A DNA stretch of 64,000 nt from Rhizobium tropici CIAT 899 (GTDB taxonomy: Bacteria > Pseudomonadota > Alphaproteobacteria > Rhizobiales > Rhizobiaceae): positions 690,374 through 754,373 of the forward strand of contig NC_020062.1 of NCBI RefSeq assembly GCF_000330885.1, written 5' to 3'. A program made the position numbers and the translations under genes. The notes beneath the pieces were generated by a model that worked only from the letters and a program-made list of their open reading frames with translations, was not told the DNA's origin and did no database searches. Shown here in pieces: positions 1-10,352 of this stretch. Each line of letters begins with the position of its first letter. The first letter of the stretch is position 1.

Positions 1-17
1 TTCCTCGTGAGGCTTCC

Positions 18-602
18 ATGACCAGAGTACTGATCGTGCCCGGCCTTTTCGGCTCCGCCGAGGGGCATTGGCAGCGCTATTGGCTGCAGGATCATTCCGA
101 CGTTCGGCTCGTCGAGCAGGATGACTGGGACTTTCCCAATCTCGGCAGCTGGATGGAGAAATTGGAAGCCGCGCTGGAAGAGGCCGGAGAAGCCTATATC
201 GTCGCCCACAGCTTGGGCTGCGTGTTGACAGCAAGATTGGCTGGCCGCCAGGCCGCACGAAGGGTCAAAGGCGCGCTGCTCGTAGCGCCCTGCGATATTC
301 CGGTGACGGAAACCCTGCATGCCGGACATCTATCCTTCGGCACCATGCCGACGGACGCGCTGCCTTTCCCAAGCATGACGATCGGGAGCTTGAATGACAT
401 TTATATGAGCCTCGACCGGCTCGGCATGTTCGGACGGCTCTGGAATTCGGATGTCCGCAATATCGGCCTTGCCGGACATATCAACATAGTGAGCGGTTAC
501 GGACGCTGGGCTAGCGGCTATCGTTTTCTGGATATGCTGAAGATGCGCAGCCGGCATCGCAGGCCGCAAGGGATTTCAGCAGCAATCGCGGCGTCCATTT
601 GA
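18..602 (+). CDS. RBBP9/YdeN-family alpha/beta hydrolase
   Basis: Small single-domain serine hydrolase of the RBBP9/YdeN group (194 aa, the usual size), probably cytoplasmic because no signal peptide is seen. The nucleophile elbow AHSLG places the catalytic serine at Ser65. GSLND gives the likely acid at Asp127 and GHIN gives His154, so the triad appears complete. The N-terminal VLIVPGLFGS is the oxyanion-side strand typical of the family. The substrate is not predictable; relatives are orphan esterases. It stands alone ahead of the peroxiredoxin gene, about 100 bases upstream and on the same strand. The final 20 residues (basic, then Ala-rich) are poorly conserved-looking. Confidence 0.8.
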   Translation: MTRVLIVPGLFGSAEGHWQRYWLQDHSDVRLVEQDDWDFPNLGSWMEKLEAALEEAGEAYIVAHSLGCVLTARLAGRQAARRVKGALLVAPCDIPVTETLHAGHLSFGTMPTDALPFPSMTIGSLNDIYMSLDRLGMFGRLWNSDVRNIGLAGHINIVSGYGRWASGYRFLDMLKMRSRHRRPQGISAAIAASI

Positions 603-708
603 AACAAGGGCTTTTCATATCCGACATTCGACGCCATTGTGCGACGGATTTTTTCTCGTTCCTCGGCCATCACAAGCGCGCGCCGGGGCAGGTTTTGGAG
701 GTAAGGCA

Positions 709-1368
709 ATGAGTTTGCGCATCAACGATATCGCGCCGGACTTTACGGCGGAGACGACGCAGGGCGAGATTAAGTTCCATGACTGGATCGGCAATGGTTG
801 GGCCGTGCTTTTCTCGCATCCAAAGAACTTTACGCCGGTCTGCACGACGGAACTCGGCGCAATGGCCGGCCTCGAAGGTGAATTCAGCAAGCGCAGCGTC
901 AAGATCATCGGCATCTCGGTCGATCCGGTCGAGAGCCATGGTCGTTGGAAAAGTGATATCAAGACGGCTACCGGTTTCGATGTCGACTATCCGCTGATCG
1001 GCGACAAGGACCTGAAGGTTGCCAAGCTCTATGACATGCTGCCGGCAGGCGCCGGCGAAAGCTCGGAAGGCCGCACGCCTGCCGACAATGCCACGGTTCG
1101 CTCCGTCTTCGTCATCGGCCCCGACAAGAAGATCAAGCTGATCCTCACCTATCCGATGACGACGGGCCGCAACTTCGGCGAAATCCTGCGCGCGATCGAC
1201 TCGATCCAGCTGACATCCAAGCATCACGTCGCAACGCCGGCAAACTGGCAGCAGGGCGAAGACGTCATCATCACCGCCGCAGTCTCCAACGAAGATGCCA
1301 TTACCCGCTTCGGCTCATTCGATACGGTATTGCCCTATCTGCGCAAGACCCGGCAGCCATCAGCCTGA
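709..1368 (+). CDS. 1-Cys peroxiredoxin (Prx6 family)
   Basis: Thiol peroxidase that reduces hydrogen peroxide and organic hydroperoxides in the cytoplasm (219 aa). The peroxidatic site PVCTTE is at Cys45, and this is the only cysteine in the protein, which fits the 1-Cys Prx6 class rather than 2-Cys AhpC types. The family's long C-terminal dimerisation arm is present (residues about 165-219). A longer open frame begins at 637, but the start at 709 has a strong GGAGG ribosome binding site at 697-701 and the family N-terminus SLRINDIAPDF, so I use it. It is transcribed alone, and the LysR gene downstream is convergent. Confidence 0.92.
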   Translation: MSLRINDIAPDFTAETTQGEIKFHDWIGNGWAVLFSHPKNFTPVCTTELGAMAGLEGEFSKRSVKIIGISVDPVESHGRWKSDIKTATGFDVDYPLIGDKDLKVAKLYDMLPAGAGESSEGRTPADNATVRSVFVIGPDKKIKLILTYPMTTGRNFGEILRAIDSIQLTSKHHVATPANWQQGEDVIITAAVSNEDAITRFGSFDTVLPYLRKTRQPSA

Positions 1369-1427
1369 TCGGCGTGGTGATTAAGAGTTTTAGCTGACAC
1401 GATGCGGCCCTGGCGGCCGCGTCGCTT

Positions 1428-2330
1428 TTACAGATGAACGTTTTCGCGCAAGAAATCCAACAAGGCGCGCACGCGCGCTGGTAGAGGACCGCCCTGTCCG
1501 ATATAGACGGCGTGGAATTCCTCGATATCTCCGGGATTGAATTCTTCCAGCACGGGCTGTAGCCGCCTAGCCGCGATATCCGATCTGACGGTGAAGGCGG
1601 CAAGTCGCGCCAGGCCGGCACCGGCAAGCGCAAGATGCCGCATGGCTTCGCCGTCGCCCACCTGCAGGCTGCGCGCCGCCGGTACCGTCGCAATTTCGCC
1701 GTCAATGAGCAAAGGCCAGCCTTCGATCGCCCTGGAATAGCTAAAGCTGATGCGGCAATGTTTTGCCAATTCCGCGGCGGAGTAAGGTGTTCCATGCCTG
1801 CGCAGATAGTCCGGCGAGGCGACAATGATACTTCGTGTGGTTCCAAGCTTGCGGGCCATGAGGCTGGAGCTCTTCAGCGGTCCAGCGCGGATTGCAACAT
1901 CGGCGCGCTCCTCCATCAGGTCGATGACCCGGTCCGTATGGAATATCTCGAGCGAGACATTCGGATGCAGCGCCATGAAAGCGGGCACAAGCGGGGCCAA
2001 CACATGATTGCCAAAGGAGCCGCTGGTGTTGATGCGGATATGTCCCGCAACCTGCTCTCCAGCCGATGCATGGCGTTCGGCTTCGGCAATATCGGCAAGA
2101 ATGGCGACGCTGCGCTCGAAGAAGGCGCATCCCTCTGGGGTGAGCTGCAATCGCCGCGTCGAGCGGTGGATGAGCCGCGCACCGAGGCGCTTTTCAAGTC
2201 TCGTGACGAGTTTGCTGACGGCTGAAGGCGTCATCCGGCAGGCTATGGCTGCAGCGGTGAAGCCGCCGAGTTCCACGGCGCGCACGAAGACTTCCATTTC
2301 ACCGGAACGGTTGATCTCTTGGCGGCTCAT
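1428..2330 (-). CDS. LysR-family transcriptional regulator
   Basis: Typical 300-residue LysR protein. The N-terminal winged helix-turn-helix (about residues 10-70) contains FTAAAIACRMTPSAVSKLVTRLE, broken here as AACRMTPSAVSKLVTRLEK, followed by the family wing RLIHRSTRRLQLTPEG. The periplasmic-binding-protein-like effector domain covers about residues 95-295. It is divergent from the aldo/keto reductase gene at 2425, with a 94-base shared promoter region that holds a palindrome next to its own start, so the reductase is the likely target. The sequence resembles the large AaeR/PgrR-like branch of rhizobial LysR proteins. The inducer is unknown. Confidence 0.9.
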   Translation of the reverse strand: MSRQEINRSGEMEVFVRAVELGGFTAAAIACRMTPSAVSKLVTRLEKRLGARLIHRSTRRLQLTPEGCAFFERSVAILADIAEAERHASAGEQVAGHIRINTSGSFGNHVLAPLVPAFMALHPNVSLEIFHTDRVIDLMEERADVAIRAGPLKSSSLMARKLGTTRSIIVASPDYLRRHGTPYSAAELAKHCRISFSYSRAIEGWPLLIDGEIATVPAARSLQVGDGEAMRHLALAGAGLARLAAFTVRSDIAARRLQPVLEEFNPGDIEEFHAVYIGQGGPLPARVRALLDFLRENVHL

Positions 2331-2335
2331 GATGA

Positions 2336-2350
2336 ATTTAAGTCATAAAT
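2336..2350. promoter_or_regulatory. Candidate LysR operator between regulator and aldo/keto reductase
   Basis: The 15-base sequence ATTTAAGTCATAAAT has perfect 5-base arms (ATTTA/TAAAT) and fits the T-N11-A pattern of LysR boxes. It lies 5 bases from the LysR start codon in the shared divergent promoter, a usual place for autoregulation and for control of the neighbour. No binding data are available. Confidence 0.45.
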
Positions 2351-2424
2351 GAGTTTCTTTTCGGCAATCTATATCATCTCTCTCGTCGCGTCTATCTATC
2401 TGAAGAACCAACAGGAGACAGACG

Positions 2425-3459
2425 ATGGAATACAGAAATCTCGGTGCTTCGGGCTTGCGCGTTCCCGTGCTCAGTTTCGGCGCCGGCACCTTTGCAGGCC
2501 GCGGCCCCCTCTTCAGCGCCTGGGGCTCGACGGACGCGATGGAAGCGCGCCGTCTTGTCGATATCTGCCTGGAGGCGGGCGTCAATCTCTTCGACACGGC
2601 CGATGTCTATTCGGCAGGCGCATCGGAAGAGGTGCTTGGTCAGGCGATCCGGGGCAGGCGGGATGCTGTCCTGATCTCGACGAAGACGGCTTTGCCGATG
2701 GGCGATGGACCGGCCGATTGGGGCAGCTCGCGCTCGCGCTTGATCAAATCGGTCGATGCCGCCTTGCAGCGTCTCGGCACCGATTACATCGACCTCTTGC
2801 AACTGCACGCTTTCGACGCCTCGACGCCCATTGAGGAAACGCTTTCCACCCTTGATGGCTTGGTGAAGGCGGGAAAGATCCGCTACATCGGCGCTTCCAA
2901 CTTCGCCGGCTGGGAGCTGATGAAATCGCTCGCGATCTCCGACAAGCACGGCTACGCACGCCACGTCGCCCATCAAGTCTATTATTCGCTCGCCGGCCGC
3001 GACTACGAATGGGAGCTAATGCCTTTGGGCCACGATCAGAATGTCGGTGCCCTCGTCTGGAGTCCGCTGGCATGGGGCAGGCTGACAGGCAAGATCCGCC
3101 GCGGTCAGCCATTGCCCGAAAAGAGCCGGCTTCATGAGACGGCGTCATTCGGGCCGCCCGTCGATGACGAGAAGCTGTTCGATATCGTCGATGTACTGGA
3201 GGAGATCGCCGGCGAGACCGGGAAGAGCGTGCCGCAAATCGCCCTCAACTGGCTCTTGAGCCGGCCGACGGTCGCAAGCGTCATCATCGGCGCGCGCAAC
3301 GAAGAACAGCTGCGGCAGAATCTCGGCGCGGTCGGCTGGACGCTTTCGAAAGAGCAGATCGAGAGGCTGGATAAGGTCAGTGAGATGACGGCTCCCTATC
3401 CCTATTTTCCCTATCGACGTCAGGAAGGCTTTGCGAGACTCAACCCGCCACTCGTTTGA
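2425..3459 (+). CDS. Aldo/keto reductase
   Basis: NADPH-dependent (beta/alpha)8-barrel oxidoreductase of 344 aa that reduces aldehydes or ketones. Catalytic tetrad candidates are visible: FDTADVYSAG (Asp and Tyr), ISTKTALP (Lys) and DLLQLHAF (His). The C-terminal cofactor segment is VASVIIGARNEEQL. A GGAG ribosome binding site lies close upstream (AACAGGAGACAGACGATG). The gene is divergent from a LysR regulator that probably controls it. It is related to the second reductase at 3521-4552, which shares the TADVYSAG..SEE motif and LTPIEETL-like region. The two face each other across a hairpin. The substrate is unknown. Confidence 0.9.
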   Translation: MEYRNLGASGLRVPVLSFGAGTFAGRGPLFSAWGSTDAMEARRLVDICLEAGVNLFDTADVYSAGASEEVLGQAIRGRRDAVLISTKTALPMGDGPADWGSSRSRLIKSVDAALQRLGTDYIDLLQLHAFDASTPIEETLSTLDGLVKAGKIRYIGASNFAGWELMKSLAISDKHGYARHVAHQVYYSLAGRDYEWELMPLGHDQNVGALVWSPLAWGRLTGKIRRGQPLPEKSRLHETASFGPPVDDEKLFDIVDVLEEIAGETGKSVPQIALNWLLSRPTVASVIIGARNEEQLRQNLGAVGWTLSKEQIERLDKVSEMTAPYPYFPYRRQEGFARLNPPLV

Positions 3460-3480
3460 CACGGCAGGCGATCCCAACGA

Positions 3481-3512
3481 CGGCGGCGAAGCAAGCAAAT
3501 GCTTCGCCGCCG
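3481..3512. terminator. Bidirectional hairpin between convergent aldo/keto reductase genes
   Basis: A perfect 13-base-pair stem (CGGCGGCGAAGCA and its complement) closes a 6-base AGCAAA loop, midway between two convergent genes. There is no clear T-run on either side, so termination efficiency is uncertain, but position and strength fit a shared terminator. Confidence 0.65.
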
Positions 3513-3520
3513 GATGAAAC

Positions 3521-4552
3521 TTAACGGCCACCCTCGATCTTGCGATGGCGCTGGTTCCGGCCGCTTTCGCCATAAGGATAGGCGGCGGGTTGCGGCGCGC
3601 TGATCTCGTTCAGCCGATCCATCTCCGCCTCCGTAAGTTTCAGTTTGGCTGCACCCAGATTGTCGGCAAGCTGCTCACGCGTGCGGGCGCCGAGGATGAC
3701 TGAGGTCACCGCCGGTCGTGCTGCCGTCCAGGCAAGCGCCACCTGCGCCATGGTCACATCTCGTGCCTTGGCAATTTCCTCGACGGTGGCAATTATTGCC
3801 CAGGTGCGCTCTTGCGCATTGCGCGGCGCAAAGGATTCGCTGCCACGATTGGGGTTTTCGCCAAGTCTTGTGGCGCCGGTCGGCATTTCGTCGCGCTTGT
3901 ATTTGCCGGTCAGCCAGCCACCGCCAAGCGGCGACCATGGCAGCAGGCCCATGCCGGCATCGAGGCATGCATCGACGATTTCAAGCTCGATGTCGCGGAC
4001 AAGCAGATTGTATTGCGGCTGCAGCGTCACCGGCCGCGTATAGCCCTGTGCCTTGGCAATCTCGGCTGCCTTGGCGATGTGCCAGCCGACATAGTTGGAG
4101 AAGCCGTAATAGCCGATCTTACCGGCACGCACGGCGTCATCGAGAAATCGCAATGTCTCCTCGATCGGCGTCAGGGCATCCCAGGCATGCATCTGATAGA
4201 GATCGATATGCTCGACGCCGAGACGGCGCAGCGAATCGTTCAGCGCTTGGCCGAGATGGCGGCGCGACAGACCGATATCGTTCGGTCCGTTGCCCATCGG
4301 AAAGCGGCCCTTGGTGGCGATAACGGCCTGGCGCGCTTCCGTCGGACGCGCCTTCAGCCAGCGGCCGATGATCTCTTCCGACTTGCCGGCGCTGTAGACA
4401 TCGGCGGTGTCGATGAAGTTGCCGCCCCATGCGAAATAATCGTCGAGAAGCCTGTGCGACGCGGCTTCGTCCGCTTCCGCGCCGAAAGTCATGGTGCCAA
4501 GGCAATAGGCCGTGACGACGGCCCCGCTTGGGCCGAGCTTGCGATAATCCAT
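3521..4552 (-). CDS. Aldo/keto reductase
   Basis: Second aldo/keto reductase, 343 aa. Motifs are MDYRKLGPSG at the N-terminus, FIDTADVYSAGKSEE (catalytic Asp and Tyr), VIATKGRFP (Lys) and HIDLYQMHAWD (His). The cofactor-binding end is VTSVILGARTREQL. The open frame extends 105 codons upstream, but those residues show no family similarity and the start at 4552 gives the standard N-terminus, so I use it. Family members of this type act on sugars and small aldehydes, but the substrate cannot be told here. Roughly 250 bases separate it from the divergent recX, where I see no further gene. Confidence 0.9.
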   Translation of the reverse strand: MDYRKLGPSGAVVTAYCLGTMTFGAEADEAASHRLLDDYFAWGGNFIDTADVYSAGKSEEIIGRWLKARPTEARQAVIATKGRFPMGNGPNDIGLSRRHLGQALNDSLRRLGVEHIDLYQMHAWDALTPIEETLRFLDDAVRAGKIGYYGFSNYVGWHIAKAAEIAKAQGYTRPVTLQPQYNLLVRDIELEIVDACLDAGMGLLPWSPLGGGWLTGKYKRDEMPTGATRLGENPNRGSESFAPRNAQERTWAIIATVEEIAKARDVTMAQVALAWTAARPAVTSVILGARTREQLADNLGAAKLKLTEAEMDRLNEISAPQPAAYPYGESGRNQRHRKIEGGR

Positions 4553-4802
4553 TCCTGCCTCCTCTGAACGGAGCGCTGGCACCCGATCGGCAAAGCGATC
4601 GGGAGAGCTGCAGGCTCCGTGATCCATAGCAATAATGTGGTGTTTGAGACGGCCTCCACCGTCGATGGGGTTCGACGCTCGGCGTTTGACCGCCTTGGCC
4701 GCGAGACGAGCATAACCAATCATCCCATGATTACCAAGCGCATTCATTGCCTGAGCGGCCCGGCTTGCGTAAAATTCTCCGTGATGATTCTTCTCTCGCC
4801 GA

Positions 4803-5351
4803 ATGCCTCCCTTCATGGATGAAGCGCCGACAAGCCGCATGCTTTCTTGGGCGCGCAACTCGACCATCTATCGTTTAGAGCGCCGGATGATGACCGAGAA
4901 GCAGCTATTCGATGCGATTTCCAAGAAAGCCAAGCAGAAATTCGAGGATATCAGCGCGGCGCAGATCAAGGCACTTGCCGATTTTGCGGTGAAATTCGCC
5001 TATGAACTGAAGGTACTCGATGACGTAGCCTTCGCCGAAATCAGCACACGCTCGGCAGTTCGTTCCGGCAAGTCGAAGAAGGCAATCGCCTTCAAGCTCG
5101 CATCCAAGGGCATAGATGGTGAAACGGTCGTCGCAGCGGTCGAAGAGGTCGATGATCTCCATTCCGCCGTCATCTTTGCAAGGAAACGCGGTTTCGGGCC
5201 TTTCCGGCGCGGTGATCTCGACGAGAAGCGCAAAGCAAAGGAACTAGCCGCCTTCGCGCGCAACGGTTTCAGCTTCGCTGTCGGCAAAAGGATCTTCGAG
5301 ATGGAGCGGGAGGATGCCGAGGAAGTGCTCGAAGCGAACTCGGCATTTTGA
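4803..5351 (+). CDS. recX: RecX-family regulator of RecA
   Basis: RecX binds RecA filaments and limits recombinase and co-protease activity. The protein (182 aa) is all-helical and carries the alphaproteobacterial RecX signature near the N-terminus (MLSWARNSTIYRLERRMM, residues about 13-30, then TEKQLF). Three-helix repeats follow, including AFAEISTRSAVRSGKSKKAI and KGIDGETVVAAVEE. The start is uncertain: ATG at 4803 and ATG at 4815 are both possible, and neither has a strong ribosome binding site. recA is not in the window. The gene is probably monocistronic. Confidence 0.8.
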   Translation: MPPFMDEAPTSRMLSWARNSTIYRLERRMMTEKQLFDAISKKAKQKFEDISAAQIKALADFAVKFAYELKVLDDVAFAEISTRSAVRSGKSKKAIAFKLASKGIDGETVVAAVEEVDDLHSAVIFARKRGFGPFRRGDLDEKRKAKELAAFARNGFSFAVGKRIFEMEREDAEEVLEANSAF

Positions 5352-5409
5352 AGCATCATGCTCGTTGAAATAGCCGGGACCAACGGATAGCTTCGCGGCG
5401 CTCAAGGCC

Positions 5410-6030
5410 GTGGACATGAGGATGGTGGTGACAGCAGATTTTCGATTGCTCGCAATGGCGATGTGCGTCACTTCGTTGCCGATGGCGGCCCATGCCGAGT
5501 GGCAGGCGGTCGAGATGATTAAGACCTATGCAATTACCGGAACATCGGGACGCGAACTCTATGATTCCATCGGCGAGCGCGGCCCCTTGCTCGGACCCAA
5601 GGTGAGGGCGATCGCCCATACGGACTTCAAGCTGACCTGGACGCGGAAATATGAGCCGCAGCCGGATGGTGCCTGCTTGATCACGGTCAACATACCGAAA
5701 CTGATCATCACCTACACGCTGCCGAAGCCTTCGGCGCAATTGCCGGCATCGACCCGCAAAAGCTGGCAGACATTCATTGCTGGGGTCGAAGCGCATGAGC
5801 GCGTGCATGGTGGCTTCATCAAGGACATGGTGAAGGAAATCGAAGCCATGAGCGTCGGCTTTTCCGTGCCCGACGACCCGAAATGCAGCAAGATCCGCAC
5901 CGAACTCACAAAGCGGCTCGGCGAGATTTCCAACAAGGAGCGGCGGCGCAACAGCGATTTCGACAAGGTCGAATTCAGCGATGGCGGCAATCTTCAGCAG
6001 CTTGTTCTGAAGCTGGTCAAGGAAGAGTAA
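5410..6030 (+). CDS. Secreted DUF922-family putative zinc protease
   Basis: Predicted exported protein, 206 aa. It has a signal peptide ending near residue 28 (LPMAAHA, then EWQAVE) and a HExxH-type zinc motif HERVH at residues 129-133 (AHERVHGGF). The DUF922 family has been described as predicted secreted Zn-dependent proteases, but I know of no characterised substrate. The C-terminal third is charged and helical (LGEISNKERRRNSDFDKVEF). The start is GTG at 5410 or ATG at 5416 or 5422; all leave a usable signal peptide. It is followed by a strong hairpin shared with the convergent rraA-like gene. Confidence 0.8.
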   Translation: MDMRMVVTADFRLLAMAMCVTSLPMAAHAEWQAVEMIKTYAITGTSGRELYDSIGERGPLLGPKVRAIAHTDFKLTWTRKYEPQPDGACLITVNIPKLIITYTLPKPSAQLPASTRKSWQTFIAGVEAHERVHGGFIKDMVKEIEAMSVGFSVPDDPKCSKIRTELTKRLGEISNKERRRNSDFDKVEFSDGGNLQQLVLKLVKEE

Positions 6031-6040
6031 TTAAGAGAAC

Positions 6041-6067
6041 CGCAGCCGGACATGTCCGCCGGCTGCG
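6041..6067. terminator. Bidirectional stem-loop between convergent genes
   Basis: A 9-base-pair perfect stem (CGCAGCCGG/CCGGCTGCG) with a 9-base loop sits between the DUF922 gene and the convergent RraA-like gene. It is a likely terminator for either direction, although no long T-run follows. Confidence 0.6.
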
Positions 6068-6082
6068 TCACCTAATGTGGCC

Positions 6083-6808
6083 TTATCGACCCTTCTGCTT
6101 CCGCCATTCCGCGAATTTCTGTTTCGGCGCGTCGCTGGTCGCCGGATAGAGGCCGATGATGGTGGCGCCGTTCATGACTTCCTCGGTGACGAAATCCTCA
6201 TAGGCCGTCATTTCCACGGTCTCAGTGGCAATCTCATCGGCAAGATGCGCCGGAATGACGATGACGCCCTCATTGTCGCCGACGAGAACATCGCCAGGGA
6301 AAACTGCGACATCGCCGCAGCCGATCGGGCCGTTGATTTCGATGGCCTGGTGCAGCGTCAGGTTTGTCGGCGCGGACGGGCGGTGATGATAGGAAGGGAT
6401 ATCGAGAGCGGCGATTTCCGGGCTGTCCCGGAAGCCGCCGTCGGTGACGACGCCGGCCACGCCGCGTACCTGCAGACGCGAGATGAGAATGGAGCCGGCG
6501 GAGGCGGCACGCGCATCCTTGCGGCTGTCCATGACCAGCACGAAGCCGGGCGGGCATTGCTCGACGGCGGCGCGTTGCGGATGTTCCGGGTTGCGGAAGA
6601 CTTCCAGCGTATTCAGGTCCTCGCGCGCCGGAATATAGCGCAGCGTGAAAGCCTGGCCGACCATGTTCGCCTTCTTCGGCGAGAGCGGCCGCACATCCTG
6701 AATGAACTGGTTGCGCAGGCCGCGCCGGAAAAGCGCGGTGGCGATCGTCGGTGTTGCGACGCCCATCAACTTGTCGCGCGTCTCATTGCTCAGCACATAA
6801 TTGCTCAT
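6083..6808 (-). CDS. RraA-like aldolase/decarboxylase family protein
   Basis: Protein of the RraA/HMG-aldolase fold, 241 aa, cytoplasmic. Visible motifs are GVAGVVTDGGFRDSPE (the metal and substrate loop with Arg and Asp) and CGDVAVFPGDVLVGDNEGV. Members include 4-hydroxy-4-methyl-2-oxoglutarate aldolase and oxaloacetate decarboxylases, while E. coli RraA itself inhibits RNase E. Because it lies 18 bases downstream of a sugar-acid dehydratase, I infer that it cleaves or decarboxylates the 2-keto-3-deoxy acid that enzyme makes, but this is not shown. It is the last gene of the five-gene minus-strand unit that begins at 11357. Confidence 0.8.
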   Translation of the reverse strand: MSNYVLSNETRDKLMGVATPTIATALFRRGLRNQFIQDVRPLSPKKANMVGQAFTLRYIPAREDLNTLEVFRNPEHPQRAAVEQCPPGFVLVMDSRKDARAASAGSILISRLQVRGVAGVVTDGGFRDSPEIAALDIPSYHHRPSAPTNLTLHQAIEINGPIGCGDVAVFPGDVLVGDNEGVIVIPAHLADEIATETVEMTAYEDFVTEEVMNGATIIGLYPATSDAPKQKFAEWRKQKGR

Positions 6809-6826
6809 GCTATAAATCCTTTGTGA

Positions 6827-8563
<1,737 letters not shown>

Positions 8564-8618
8564 TGTGTTCGAGCCTTGTATTCGAATGTTGGTCGAAGGG
8601 ATAAAAGCATGCGCCGCA

Positions 8619-9482
8619 TCATTCCTTCATGCCCCATTTTAGCAGGGTGCGGCGTTCGATCGTCTGGAAAACCAAGTTCTCGACAATAAGCCCGATGACG
8701 ATCACAGTCAGCAGGCCGGCAAAGACCGCGGGGATGTCGAGAAGATTGCGGTTTTCGAAAATGAACCAGCCGAGACCGCCCTGGCCTGAGGAGACGCCGA
8801 AGACGAGTTCGGCGGCGATCAGCGTGCGCCAGGAGAAGGCCCAGCCGATCTTCAGACCGGTCAGGATCGATGGGAACGCGGCGGGGATCAGGATACGGAA
8901 GACATAGGAAAGACCCGTCAGCCCATAGTTGGCGCCGACCATGCGCAAGGTGCGGGAAACGCCGAGAAAGCCTGCGTGCGTGTTCAGAGCGACGGCCCAG
9001 AGAACGGAATGAATAAGCACGAAGACGAGACTTGCCGGTCCCAGCCCGAACCAGATGAGGGCGAGCGGCAAGAGCGAGATGGCCGGCAGCGGATTGAACA
9101 TCGCCGTCATGGTCTCGAGAAAATCGGTGCCGATGCGGGTGTTGATCGCAACGACCGTCAGGACGGCGGCGAGCACCGTTCCCGAGATGTAGCCCGTCAC
9201 CAGTATCTTCAGCGTGGTCCAGATGCGCGCCGGCAGGACGCCATCGGCGAACCGGTCATAAAGCGCGGTCAGCGTGTCGCTCAGCGTCGGGAACAGCAGT
9301 GGATTGTCGAGATGCCGGGCATAGGCCTCCCATATGACGGCGAGAATGACGATCAGCAATGATTTGCGGAACAGGCCCGACTGCCAGAGGAGTTCCATTG
9401 TGCCGAGCTTCTGCTCAACGGCTGCGATATGGCCGGCGGCTTCCGTTGTCTGAGGAGCAAGGATGATCTGTGGCGCGCTCAT
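8619..9482 (-). CDS. ABC transporter permease, NitT/TauT (SsuC/TauC-like)
   Basis: Inner-membrane permease of 287 aa with about six hydrophobic segments. The binding-protein-dependent transport signature is in the second half (EAA-like loop around TLRMVGANYGLTGLSYVFRI, shortened here; then PAAFPSILTGLKIGWAFSWR). It follows the ATPase gene with a 3-base gap. The family imports sulfonates, nitrate, aromatic or pyrimidine-like anions. The downstream sugar-acid dehydratase suggests an organic acid, which would be unusual for this family. An N-terminal cytoplasmic stretch of about 30 residues precedes the first membrane segment. Confidence 0.88.
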   Translation of the reverse strand: MSAPQIILAPQTTEAAGHIAAVEQKLGTMELLWQSGLFRKSLLIVILAVIWEAYARHLDNPLLFPTLSDTLTALYDRFADGVLPARIWTTLKILVTGYISGTVLAAVLTVVAINTRIGTDFLETMTAMFNPLPAISLLPLALIWFGLGPASLVFVLIHSVLWAVALNTHAGFLGVSRTLRMVGANYGLTGLSYVFRILIPAAFPSILTGLKIGWAFSWRTLIAAELVFGVSSGQGGLGWFIFENRNLLDIPAVFAGLLTVIVIGLIVENLVFQTIERRTLLKWGMKE

Positions 9483-9485
9483 GGT

Positions 9486-10301
9486 TTACTCCCTGTGTCC
9501 CTGCTCGGCAAACAGCATGTGATGGATCTCCTGTTCCAGCTTGGCAGCGGCAGCGGGATCATCACGGACGGCTTCCACATCGCGCACCTCGGCCTTGACG
9601 CGGCCGGGATGCGGCGACAACAGCAGGATGCGGTTGGAGATCTTGATCGCTTCGGCAATCGAGTGCGTCACGAAGATGACGGTGAAGCGCGTATCTTCCC
9701 AGAGCTGCAGAAGTTCGTCCTGCATCTGCCGGCGGGTGAGGGCATCGAGCGCGGCAAAAGGCTCGTCCATCAGCAGGATATCGGGCTGCATCGCCATGCC
9801 GCGGGCAATGGCGACACGCTGCTTCATGCCGCCTGACAGCATGTGTGGGTAAGTGTCGACCGCGCGGGTGAGCTTGACCTTTTCGATATAATCGCGGGCG
9901 ATCGCCTCCGCTTCGCCGCGCGGCAGGCGGCGGGCCGTCGTCAGCGGGAACATGACGTTTTCCAGTACCGTCTTCCAGGGCAGCAACTGGTCGAATTCCT
10001 GAAAGACCATCATACGGTCGGCACCCGGCTTCTTGACCGCTTGCCCCTTGATCTCAATCCGGCCCGCGGTCGGTGTCATGTAGCCGCCGATGGCCTTCAG
10101 CAGCGTCGATTTTCCGCAACCCGAGGGACCAAGGAGGACGAAACGGTCGGACTGGGCAACCGAGAAGCTGACGTTTTCCGTCGCGGTGATCAGCAGGTTC
10201 GGCGTCTTATAGCGAAGCGTTACCCTGTCGACATTCAGAAGCGGTTTTGCGGTCATTGTTTCCGTCACCGGCATGTCGGCGTGCGTTTTTGCCTGAAGCA
10301 T
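9486..10301 (-). CDS. ABC transporter ATPase, NitT/TauT (SsuB/TauB-like)
   Basis: Nucleotide-binding subunit of the importer, 271 aa. Walker A is [13 protein letters not shown], the Q-loop lies in MMVFQEFDQLLPWKTV, the signature is LSGGMKQRVAIARGMA and Walker B is ILLMDEPFAALD, followed by the switch histidine in FVTHSIAEAI. A start at 10349 is possible but adds a Pro/Arg-rich tail. ATG at 10301 has a GGAGAAGG ribosome binding site and a normal family N-terminus, so I prefer it. It lies between the binding protein gene (51 bases upstream) and the permease gene. Confidence 0.9.
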   Translation of the reverse strand: MLQAKTHADMPVTETMTAKPLLNVDRVTLRYKTPNLLITATENVSFSVAQSDRFVLLGPSGCGKSTLLKAIGGYMTPTAGRIEIKGQAVKKPGADRMMVFQEFDQLLPWKTVLENVMFPLTTARRLPRGEAEAIARDYIEKVKLTRAVDTYPHMLSGGMKQRVAIARGMAMQPDILLMDEPFAALDALTRRQMQDELLQLWEDTRFTVIFVTHSIAEAIKISNRILLLSPHPGRVKAEVRDVEAVRDDPAAAAKLEQEIHHMLFAEQGHRE

Positions 10302-10352
10302 GAGCCTTCTCCGAGGGGGGCTTGAAGGCGGCATTTGCGCCGCCCGCAAGCG

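Noticed and set aside
3812..4567. 251-residue plus-strand frame opposite the second aldo/keto reductase
   Set aside because: Antisense shadow with no family features.
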